Of a stretch of DNA of 6,295 bases, positions 1-5,491 are shown one piece after another; the first letter of the stretch is position 1; each line of letters begins with the position of its first letter. Origin of the DNA: Pseudomonadota bacterium (GTDB taxonomy: Bacteria > Pseudomonadota > Alphaproteobacteria > Rhizobiales > Hyphomicrobiaceae). The stretch covers positions 1 through 6,295 of the forward strand of contig JAEZBU010000322.1 in assembly GCA_023426855.1 (NCBI GenBank), written 5' to 3'. The notes under the pieces were generated by a model. That model was not told the DNA's origin. It saw nothing but the letters and a program-made list of their open reading frames with translations, and did not search any database. Made by a program: the position numbers and the translations under genes.

Positions 1-30
1 TCAGCAGGACAATCCCGCGCCTCGACCGGC

Positions 31-603
31 TCAGCGGAAATCGTCCAACGTCAGCAACGGTGTAAACGTCAGCCCCGCTTCCTTGAACGCAGTTTCCGCG
101 CCCTCCTGGCGATCAACCAGTGTCACCACGCGCACGACCTCGCCGCCCTCGGCGCGAACGGCTTCCGCCGCTTTCAATGCCGAGCCACCGGTTGTGGTGA
201 CGTCTTCCACGATCACCACGCGCGTACCGCTCAGGCTTTCGCCGGGCGCCAAGCCTTCGACCAGGCTACGGGTTCCATGCTCCTTGGCCTGCTTGCGCAC
301 GAAGAAGGCCGACACCGGCTTACGGGTCTGACTGATGGCCGCAATAGCCGAAGCGATCGGGACCGCTCCCATCTCCAGGCCACCGATCCAGGGCGCATTG
401 TCCTTCTCGATCAGATCAAGAATGAGCTGGGAAACCAGATAGCCGCCCTCGGCATCCAGCATCGTCGGCTTCATATTGAAGTAGAAAGAGGACGTCCGTC
501 CGGACGCCAGTTTGATCTCCACGCCGCTTTTGAATGACCGCGCCTTGACGATTTCGATGAGGCGCGCGCGATCGGCGGCGGGTGACCGGGTTGAGGATGC
601 CAT
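31..603 (-). CDS. pyrE: Orotate phosphoribosyltransferase (PyrE)
   Basis: This cytoplasmic enzyme joins orotate to PRPP to give orotidine 5'-monophosphate, the fifth step of de novo pyrimidine synthesis (EC 2.4.2.10). The 190-residue protein has the full family layout. An N-terminal substrate segment, IKLASGRTSSFYFN, lies at 30-43. The flexible catalytic loop FVRKQAKEHG at 101-110 supplies the conserved Arg, Lys and His residues. The PRPP-binding signature VIVEDVTTTGGSA lies at 130-142, with the two acidic residues E133 and D134. The ATG start is preceded by AAAGGA ten bases upstream, and the protein has the usual bacterial length. The gene stands downstream of azlD on the same strand but is separated from it by 97 bp containing a good promoter, so it is probably transcribed on its own. 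Nothing is missing or unusual, and the assignment is secure. Confidence 0.96.
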   Translation of the reverse strand: MASSTRSPAADRARLIEIVKARSFKSGVEIKLASGRTSSFYFNMKPTMLDAEGGYLVSQLILDLIEKDNAPWIGGLEMGAVPIASAIAAISQTRKPVSAFFVRKQAKEHGTRSLVEGLAPGESLSGTRVVIVEDVTTTGGSALKAAEAVRAEGGEVVRVVTLVDRQEGAETAFKEAGLTFTPLLTLDDFR

Positions 604-635
604 GGGTCGCTTATCCTTTGAATTCCGCTGCAGTG

Positions 636-664
636 GCTAGACGCCCCTGCGGCTGCGCTGTCAA
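636..664 (-). promoter_or_regulatory. Predicted sigma-70-type promoter of pyrE
   Basis: Read on the minus strand, a perfect -35 hexamer TTGACA (659-664) is followed after 17 bp by TCTAGC (636-641), a weak -10. Transcription would start near 629 and give a leader of about 26 nt carrying the AAAGGA ribosome site. Position and spacing fit. The poor -10 match is the main doubt. Confidence 0.45.
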
Positions 665-699
665 GTCCTTCGCGCCATTCCATGCACCGCACCGGCGTC

Positions 700-1008
700 T
701 CACAGCGCAGCCAACGCGCGCCAGCCCGCCGCAGTCGCCATACCTGCGACGATCGCAGCGAACGTATTCCGCAGCACCACCATCACGATCGTGCTGGCGA
801 TAATTGCAAGCCAGGCCGCAATATCGCCCCGCGCCGCCGCGCCTACGACAACGGCGACCATGACCGAACTCGCCAGATGCCGCAGGAATACCTGCAGCCG
901 TCGCGTCATCGGCACGAAACTCATCATCCAGGCGCCACCGAGACGGGTGCCGAGGGTCACAAGCGCCATGCCCAGAACGGTCGCCAAGGGCACCAGATCA
1001 AGCGTCAT
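700..1008 (-). CDS. azlD: AzlD-family small subunit of branched-chain amino acid exporter
   Basis: This is a 102-residue, very hydrophobic protein with about four predicted membrane segments, the size and topology of AzlD. In the family it is the small partner of AzlC in exporting branched-chain amino acids; in Bacillus the pair gives 4-azaleucine resistance. Family-like features are TRLGGAW near residues 20-26 and the basic PMTRRLQVFLRHL stretch before the second hydrophobic block. I chose the ATG at 1006-1008 over a longer reading that begins at 1065. GGGAG (1018-1022) sits nine bases upstream of it, the extra 19 residues of the longer form are polar and unlike the family, and the chosen start overlaps the azlC stop by only 11 bp. 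That overlap suggests translational coupling. The substrate range cannot be read from the sequence. Confidence 0.88.
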   Translation of the reverse strand: MTLDLVPLATVLGMALVTLGTRLGGAWMMSFVPMTRRLQVFLRHLASSVMVAVVVGAAARGDIAAWLAIIASTIVMVVLRNTFAAIVAGMATAAGWRALAAL

Positions 1009-1723
1009 CGGCGAGCACTCCCGTGACCCCGCCGCACAGCGCGCCGACGATGATATGCCAACCATTCGGCAGCAGCCAAAGCGCTAGCAGCGCCCCGAGC
1101 GTTGCCGCCAGCCACGGCTTCACATCATCGCGGCCACGCCACATGCCGACCAGCGTCGTCGCAAAGAACACGACCATCAGCACATCGAGGCCGAACCGTT
1201 TCGGCTCGCCGATACCGGCCCCGAACAAGGCCCCTAACAGCGTCGAGATCGTCCAAGTCAGCCACAGCACGATTGAACTGCCGAGCAGAATACCGACGTC
1301 GTCGCGATATCTGCTGCGTTCGGCCACCGCATACGCCCAACTGGAATCGGTCGTCACGGCCAGAATGGCATAGCGCTGCAACGGCGGCAGCGGCGCCAGC
1401 CATGGATACAGAGCCGCACCGTAGATGAGATGCCGCGCGTTGATCGCCAGCGTAATCATCAAAATGAGTGCCATCGGCAACGGCGCGATCCACAGATCCA
1501 GCGCCGCAAACTGCGATGCACCCGCCGTCACCAGGAAACTCATCAAAGTGGCGAGGAAGGGATCCACCCCCTTCTGGGTTGCCGCAACGCCGAACGCCAA
1601 CCCGAACGGCACGACGAGAAGGCCGATCGGCGCGATATCCCGCATGCCACGCAACACACCAATGCGCGTGAAAGGCGTTCTGCCGGAAGCTTGATCCGGC
1701 TCGTCGGTCGCATTCTGCTGCAT
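998..1723 (-). CDS. azlC: AzlC-family branched-chain amino acid exporter, large subunit
   Basis: This is a 241-residue inner-membrane protein with several hydrophobic helices and the sequence marks of the AzlC/YgaZ family. They are a conserved P-x2-G-x-A-F-G region near 39-45, the motif AGASQFAAL at 67-75, NARHLIYGAAL at 95-105, and TTDSSWA at 124-130. Members act with a small AzlD/YgaH partner to expel branched-chain amino acids such as valine or leucine. Here that partner follows immediately with an 11-bp overlap. The ATG start has AGGA (1730-1733) six bases upstream. The first 25 or so residues are polar and probably cytoplasmic. The gene is divergent from the RraA-like gene, with a shared control region holding a dyad. 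I see no AzlB/Lrp-type regulator within the window. The family is secure and the exact substrate is inferred. Confidence 0.92.
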   Translation of the reverse strand: MQQNATDEPDQASGRTPFTRIGVLRGMRDIAPIGLLVVPFGLAFGVAATQKGVDPFLATLMSFLVTAGASQFAALDLWIAPLPMALILMITLAINARHLIYGAALYPWLAPLPPLQRYAILAVTTDSSWAYAVAERSRYRDDVGILLGSSIVLWLTWTISTLLGALFGAGIGEPKRFGLDVLMVVFFATTLVGMWRGRDDVKPWLAATLGALLALWLLPNGWHIIVGALCGGVTGVLADDA

Positions 1724-1760
1724 GAAGTGTCCTGACGCGCGCCGTTAGGGCGGGCACGAC

Positions 1761-1788
1761 GTTGTATCGTGGCGCTCGGCCCGATCAA
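1761..1788 (-). promoter_or_regulatory. Predicted promoter of azlCD
   Basis: On the minus strand TTGATC (1783-1788) is followed after 16 bp by TACAAC (1761-1766). Each hexamer matches four of six consensus bases. Transcription would start near 1754, about 31 nt before the azlC ATG. This is a motif-only prediction. Confidence 0.35.
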
Positions 1789-1802
1789 GCGCGGACGTAA
1801 CG

Positions 1803-1821
1803 TTGCATGATGGCTATGCAA
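1803..1821. promoter_or_regulatory. Dyad in azlC/RraA-like divergent control region (possible operator)
   Basis: TTGCAT and ATGCAA form a perfect 6-bp inverted repeat around a 7-bp centre (19 bp in all). It lies about 50-67 bp upstream of the predicted azlC transcription start and about 90 bp upstream of the GTG chosen for the RraA-like gene. Its size and placement suit a dimeric regulator such as an Lrp/AsnC or GntR protein, but no regulator gene is visible here. The binding role is inference. Confidence 0.3.
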
Positions 1822-1894
1822 AAGCGTCTTTCATTATGTCGTGCGCAACCCCGGTAAATTGACTAACGATGGCGGCAGACAATCAAAAAACATC

Positions 1895-1904
1895 AGGAAG
1901 AGGA
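1895..1904 (+). promoter_or_regulatory. Strong ribosome binding site that sets the GTG start of the RraA-like gene
   Basis: The purine run AGGAAGAGGA ends six bases before GTG at 1911-1913. The in-frame ATG at 1869 has no Shine-Dalgarno match in front of it, only a TTGACT (1859-1864) that could itself be a -35 element. This favours translation from 1911. Confidence 0.6.
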
Positions 1905-1910
1905 TGGCCC

Positions 1911-2561
1911 GTGTCTGTTAGTGACGAAATACTTTCGCGATTTGCCGATCTCGCCACGCCCACGATCGCCAACGCCCTGGATGATGTCGGTTTCGACGGC
2001 GTCATGAGCGGCATCGGGCAGGTTGTGTCAGGAACGCGCTGCTATGGCCGGGCCGTGACCATCACCCAGACCTCGTCCGCGCGCGGCGACTTCACCTCAG
2101 CGGATTTCAAGGTCGGCCATATGATCGACGCGGCGGCAGCCGGCGACGTCCTGGTCGTCGACAACGCCGGACGCGAAGTCTCGACGTGGGGCGGACTGGC
2201 GACCTTCGCCGGCAAAGTCAAAGGACTAGCAGGTCTGGTGGTCGATGGCGGCGTTCGCGATCGCGAGGAAATGGAGCAACACCGCTTCCCGGTCTTCACC
2301 CGCCACATGACGCCGCTGACGGGTCGCACACGCATCCGCATCATTGCGATCAACGAGCCTGTGACGTGCGGCGGCGTGCGCGTGCGCCATGGCGACGTCA
2401 TCGTTGCCGACGGCTCCGGCGTGGTGTGCATTCCCGCCGAGCATGCGGAGAAAGTCGCCGAGCTGGCAGCGCGCTATACCAGCGACGACCATCTTGCCGA
2501 GCAGGAGCTGGCCAAGGGGCTATCGTTCCGCGAAGCCATGGCGAAGTTCACGCGAATCTAA
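1911..2561 (+). CDS. RraA-like / HMG-CHA aldolase-fold protein (COG0684 family)
   Basis: This 216-residue protein (230 if started at the ATG at 1869) has the RraA/MenG fold. Relatives include RraA, which inhibits RNase E, and 4-hydroxy-4-methyl-2-oxoglutarate/4-carboxy-4-hydroxy-2-oxoadipate aldolases. Family marks, counted from the GTG start, are TPTIANALDD at 16-25, GDVLVVD at 78-84, WGGLATFAGKVKGLAGLVVD at 93-112, and GGVRD at 113-117. R116 and D117 match the Arg-Asp pair that binds substrate and divalent metal in the aldolases; E. coli RraA has Arg-Gln there, so an enzyme is likelier than an RNase E regulator. However, the first acidic position of the aldolase D-X20-R-D motif is Gly95. 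The gene stands alone on its strand, with no aromatic-degradation genes in view, so its substrate is unknown. A label of dimethylmenaquinone methyltransferase, once used for this family, would be wrong. Confidence 0.85.
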   Translation: MSVSDEILSRFADLATPTIANALDDVGFDGVMSGIGQVVSGTRCYGRAVTITQTSSARGDFTSADFKVGHMIDAAAAGDVLVVDNAGREVSTWGGLATFAGKVKGLAGLVVDGGVRDREEMEQHRFPVFTRHMTPLTGRTRIRIIAINEPVTCGGVRVRHGDVIVADGSGVVCIPAEHAEKVAELAARYTSDDHLAEQELAKGLSFREAMAKFTRI

Positions 2562-2571
2562 GCTTCGCCAT
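2538..2571. repeat. 9-bp inverted repeat across the stop of the RraA-like gene
   Basis: ATGGCGAAG (2538-2546) and CTTCGCCAT (2563-2571) are perfect complements with a 16-nt loop containing the TAA stop. It has no following T-run, so it is not a standard terminator. It lies directly beside a second, stronger hairpin at 2574-2601. Confidence 0.55.
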
Positions 2572-2573
2572 AG

Positions 2574-2601
2574 CTCATGGCGCACATCAGTGCGCCATGA
2601 G
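2574..2601. terminator. 12-bp perfect hairpin between convergent genes
   Basis: CTCATGGCGCAC (2574-2585) and GTGCGCCATGAG (2590-2601) pair perfectly around a 4-nt loop. The right arm encodes the last four residues (Leu-Met-Ala-His) of the minus-strand usp gene, and the loop holds its stop codon. The hairpin lies just past the stop of the plus-strand RraA-like gene, where a shared transcription end or 3' RNA stabiliser would be expected. Neither strand has a T-tract after it, so an intrinsic terminator is uncertain. The structure itself is plain in the sequence. Confidence 0.5.
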
Positions 2602-3420
2602 TACCGGCAATTCCGTGTTCGACAGAATATGACTGGTGGCGCCGCCGAAGATCATCTGCCGCAACCGGCTTTGCGTATAAGCGCCCTTGACCAGAAGGTC
2701 GGCGCCGAGACGGTGGGCTTCTTCGAGAATTGCAGCGCCGGGCTTGCGGCCGCCGCCTAGAACCGTCACCTCGCGGGCTGCAATCCCGTGCCCGGCCAGA
2801 CAGTCCGCAAGCTCCTTGCCCGACGGCCCCGGCGCGGTTGCGCCTTCGACCGTCAGCACGGTGACCTCGCGCGCCTTCATGAGCACCGGCATGGAGTAGG
2901 CGACCGTACGCGCCGACTCGCTGCTGCAGTTCCACGAAATCACGACACGCTCACCCATAACGCGCGGCGGCATCGGTGGCGCGATCAACAGCGGGCGGCC
3001 ACTTTCGAACAACACCGCTTCAAGCGTCGTCATCCGCGGCCCCGTCGTGCCGCCCTGCGGACGCCCGACAACGGTCAGATCATAAACCCGGCCGAGGCTG
3101 CCCAGCGCCGAATCGTCCAGCGGATCTACAGCACGCCAGCGGTGGCGAACCCGTTCGGTCCCCTCGGTCGGGGTTGCAGCCGCCGAGGCGAAGAACGCAT
3201 CGAAGATACGGCGCGCACTTGACAGGATTTCGAGATCTTCCTCTTCCGCGCGTGGAAACGTCACGGTGACGACCGGATCAGGGCCGACCACGGAAATCTG
3301 AGGCAATCGAACAGCGACGCCTTCGATCATGCCGCCGAACATGCCACCAAGGTGCATGCTGCATTCCAGCATGGATGTTACGAGATCGTGTTTCTCAATC
3401 GGAACAAGAATGTTCTTCAC
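2587..3420 (-). CDS. Tandem-domain universal stress protein (UspA family)
   Basis: This is a 277-residue cytoplasmic protein made of two Usp domains. The first (about 1-148) opens with MKNILVPIEKHD and is diverged. The second (about 157-277) opens with ERVVISWNCSSESARTVA and ends with a recognisable nucleotide-site segment, GAYTQSRLRQMIFGG, at 246-260, then LPVLMAH at the C-terminus. Usp proteins support survival under stress or starvation, and some bind ATP. Here the G-X2-G-X9-G(S/T) loop reads G246-X2-T249-X9-G259-G260, so the middle Gly is Thr and ATP binding is doubtful. I chose the GTG at 3418-3420 because GGAGG lies five bases upstream and it makes the protein begin at the usual first strand. 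A longer reading from 3471 would add 17 unrelated residues. The gene converges on the RraA-like gene and is cut off from the ETF-QO gene by a terminator. Its specific role is unknown. Confidence 0.9.
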   Translation of the reverse strand: MKNILVPIEKHDLVTSMLECSMHLGGMFGGMIEGVAVRLPQISVVGPDPVVTVTFPRAEEEDLEILSSARRIFDAFFASAAATPTEGTERVRHRWRAVDPLDDSALGSLGRVYDLTVVGRPQGGTTGPRMTTLEAVLFESGRPLLIAPPMPPRVMGERVVISWNCSSESARTVAYSMPVLMKAREVTVLTVEGATAPGPSGKELADCLAGHGIAAREVTVLGGGRKPGAAILEEAHRLGADLLVKGAYTQSRLRQMIFGGATSHILSNTELPVLMAH

Positions 3421-3425
3421 GTTGT

Positions 3426-3430
3426 CCTCC
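3426..3430 (-). promoter_or_regulatory. Shine-Dalgarno site that sets the GTG start of the usp gene
   Basis: On the minus strand GGAGG is followed by ACAAC and then GTG (3418-3420). This is a full anti-16S match at five-base spacing and the best ribosome site in the window. It decides the start against the upstream in-frame ATG at 3471. Confidence 0.75.
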
Positions 3431-3463
3431 GCTGTAACGGATGTGTGCGGTTTATGAAGCGGA

Positions 3464-3486
3464 CGAAGCACTTATAGCATGCTTCG
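3464..3486. promoter_or_regulatory. Inverted repeat over the likely -10 region of the usp gene
   Basis: CGAAGCA (3464-3470) and TGCTTCG (3480-3486) are perfect complements around a 9-nt centre. On the minus strand the centre contains TATAAG (3471-3476), a five-of-six match to a -10 box, about 50 bp before the usp start codon. No clear -35 lies 16-18 bp upstream. That would fit a promoter needing an activator, or an operator, but both are inference. Confidence 0.35.
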
Positions 3487-3608
3487 CGCCTCTGCGGGCA
3501 GGACTTGGTTGCGTTGCGGCGACAGTTATTTCCCCAGCGAGGACAATAAGGCACGCTTCGTTCTGGCAATCAGAACGGATCTCACGCGACGCGCGGGTCG
3601 TAGAGCGC

Positions 3609-3640
3609 AAAAAGGGCGCCCGCGTCATCGCCGGCGCCCT
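3609..3640 (-). terminator. Rho-independent terminator of the ETF-QO gene
   Basis: On the minus strand AGGGCGCC (3633-3640) pairs with GGCGCCCT (3613-3620) across a 12-nt loop. The stem is followed by four further T residues, making a run of five with the last stem base. It begins 28 bp after the ETF-QO stop codon. The GC-rich stem, T-run and position fit a classic intrinsic terminator and separate this gene from usp. Confidence 0.8.
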
Positions 3641-3667
3641 GATAACATCGCGCAATCGCAGCCGATT

Positions 3668-5350
3668 TTACATGCTCGCGTAGTTCGGGCCGCCGCCGCC
3701 CTCAGGCGGCACCCAGTTGATGTTCTGGCTGGGATCCTTGATATCGCAGGTTTTGCAATGGACGCAGTTTTGCGCGTTGATCTGGAAGCGCGCGCTGCCG
3801 CTGTCGTCCCTGATCACCTCGTAAACGCCGGCCGGGCAGTACAGCCGCGCCGGCTCGCCCCACTCCGGCAGATTGACGGCGATCGGAATGCTCGGATCCT
3901 TGAGCTGCAAGTGAACCGGCTGATCTTCCTCATGATTTGTCGCGGAGAACGACAGGTCGGTGAGCTTGTCGAAGGTCAGCACGCCGTCGGGCTTGGGATA
4001 CTCGATCGGCTTGCAGTCTTTCGCTTTCTTCAGGCTGGCCGAATCGGGCTTGCCATGGCTCAGCGTATAGCCGAGGCCGCGGCCCGGAATGATGGTGTTC
4101 AACCACATGTCGATGCCGCCAAGCGCAATGCCCACGAAGGTGCCGAACCTTGTCCATAGCGGCTTGGCGTTGCGCACCGGGCGCAAATCACGCGCGATCG
4201 GGCCGGTGCGAACCGCCGTCTCGTAGGCGTCGAGCTTATCGTAGGCACGACCGTTCTTGATCGCATCGACGACCGCGTCGGCCGCGTAAATGCCTGACAG
4301 GATTGCGTTATGGCTACCCTTGATGCGCGGCACGTTGACCATGCCGGCCGAACAGCCGAGCAGCGCACCACCTGGGAACACAAGTTCCGGCAACGACTGC
4401 CAGCCACCCTCGGTGATGGCGCGCGCGCCGTAGCCGATGCGCTTGCCGCCTTCCAGGTGATGGCGGATCGCCGGATGGGTCTTGAAACGCTGGAACTCGT
4501 CGAACGGCGACAGGTAGGGATTCTGGTAATTGAGGTGCAGCACGAAGCCGACCGCGACCAGGTTGTCGCCGTAGTGATAGAGGAACGAACCGCCGCCGGT
4601 GCGATTGTCGAGCGGCCACCCAAATGTGTGCTGAACCAAGCCCGGTCGATGCTTTTCGGGCGGCACCTGCCACAGCTCTTTCAGGCCGATGCCGTACTTC
4701 TGTGGATCGCGTCCGGCACGCAGATCGAAAGTACGCACCAGCTGTTTGGTCAACGAGCCGTGCGCGCCCTCCGCGATCAGCGTATACTTGCCGCGCAGTT
4801 CCATGCCACGCGTGAAACTGTCCTTCGGCTGGCCATCGCGGCCGACGCCCATGTCGCCGGTGGCAACGCCGACAACCGCGCCGTTCTCATCGCGCAGCGT
4901 CTCGACAGCCGCGAAACCCGGGTAAATCTCGACGCCAAGTTCCGCCGCCTGCTCGCCCAACCAGCGCACCACGTCGCCGAGGCTGACGATATAGTTGCCG
5001 TGATTGTTCATCAGCGGCGGCATCAGGAAATTCGGCAGCGGCAACTCACCGGCAGGCCCGAGGTACAGAAAGCGGTCTTCCAGCACCGGTGTGGTGACCG
5101 GCGCGCCCTTCTCTTTCCAGTCCGGAATCAGCGCATTGAGGCCGATTGGATCGATGACAGCGCCGGACAGTGTATGCGCGCCGACTTCCGATCCCTTCTC
5201 GATCACAACGACGGAAAGCTCCATGTCGGCGGCGATCGCGAGCTGGCGCAGCCGGATCGCCGCGGCAAGGCCCGCAGGCCCCGCGCCGACGATCACCACG
5301 TCGAATTCCATCGCCTCTCTTGGCGGCAGCTCTTCCGGCTCGCTGGCCAT
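3668..5350 (-). CDS. Electron transfer flavoprotein-ubiquinone oxidoreductase (ETF-QO)
   Basis: ETF-QO takes electrons from reduced electron transfer flavoprotein, loaded by acyl-CoA and other dehydrogenases, and passes them through FAD and one [4Fe-4S] cluster to ubiquinone at the inner membrane (EC 1.5.5.1). The 560-residue protein has the usual family length. An FAD-binding FDVVIVGAGPAG segment lies at 16-27, GSHNAILSGIYAADAV at 345-360, and the C-terminal ferredoxin-like part has four cluster cysteines: C505 (YCPAGVYE) and C529, C532 and C535 (CVHCKTC). All cofactor residues expected by eye are present. I chose the ATG at 5348-5350. A GTG two codons upstream (5356) has GGGG six bases before it and is a real alternative, and a start at residue 14 (MEFDVV) is less likely. 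Partner genes etfAB are not in the window. The gene is divergent from the glycosylase and ends in a strong terminator, so it is probably transcribed alone. Confidence 0.95.
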   Translation of the reverse strand: MASEPEELPPREAMEFDVVIVGAGPAGLAAAIRLRQLAIAADMELSVVVIEKGSEVGAHTLSGAVIDPIGLNALIPDWKEKGAPVTTPVLEDRFLYLGPAGELPLPNFLMPPLMNNHGNYIVSLGDVVRWLGEQAAELGVEIYPGFAAVETLRDENGAVVGVATGDMGVGRDGQPKDSFTRGMELRGKYTLIAEGAHGSLTKQLVRTFDLRAGRDPQKYGIGLKELWQVPPEKHRPGLVQHTFGWPLDNRTGGGSFLYHYGDNLVAVGFVLHLNYQNPYLSPFDEFQRFKTHPAIRHHLEGGKRIGYGARAITEGGWQSLPELVFPGGALLGCSAGMVNVPRIKGSHNAILSGIYAADAVVDAIKNGRAYDKLDAYETAVRTGPIARDLRPVRNAKPLWTRFGTFVGIALGGIDMWLNTIIPGRGLGYTLSHGKPDSASLKKAKDCKPIEYPKPDGVLTFDKLTDLSFSATNHEEDQPVHLQLKDPSIPIAVNLPEWGEPARLYCPAGVYEVIRDDSGSARFQINAQNCVHCKTCDIKDPSQNINWVPPEGGGGPNYASM

Positions 5351-5386
5351 CGTCACTTTATACCCCGTCTAAATTTCGTCGGCGCG

Positions 5387-5416
5387 ATTACGGCCCGCGT
5401 TTGCCGCGCGCGTCAA
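5387..5416 (-). promoter_or_regulatory. Predicted promoter of the ETF-QO gene
   Basis: On the minus strand TTGACG (5411-5416, five of six consensus bases) is followed after 18 bp by CGTAAT (5387-5392, four of six). Transcription would start near 5380, giving a leader of about 25-30 nt. This is a motif prediction supported by position in the divergent gap. Confidence 0.4.
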
Positions 5417-5491
5417 GGGTCCGAGGCCAAATTGAGCGACAGTTGCGACAACAGTCCTCGTATTGGCGTGCGTTTCGACTAGATTACGCGC

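Noticed and set aside
1..30. Short stretch after the pyrE stop at the window edge
   Set aside because: I checked it for a terminator or the start of a next gene and found no hairpin, T-run or start codon in 30 bases.
1125..1757. Alternative minus-strand frame of 210 codons overlapping azlC
   Set aside because: It is Arg/Cys-rich and not membrane-like, whereas the azlC frame has hydrophobic helices and family motifs throughout.
1761..1846. Loose direct similarity between GTTGTATCGTGGCGC and ATTATGTCGTGCGC in the azlC/RraA-like gap
   Set aside because: Too many mismatches and a length difference; chance similarity is likely in a GC-rich region.
3479..4159. Plus-strand frame of 226 codons covering the ETF-QO 3' end and the gap
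   Set aside because: It reads through the clear terminator hairpin and antisense to the Fe-S domain. It has no ribosome site or family motif, so it is a shadow frame.
4310..5482. Open frame of 390 codons on the plus strand opposite the ETF-QO gene
   Set aside because: It lies antisense to a gene with all cofactor motifs intact. Its translation is rich in Arg, Gln and Ala with no recognisable domain, as expected when a GC-rich coding region is read in its opposite frame.
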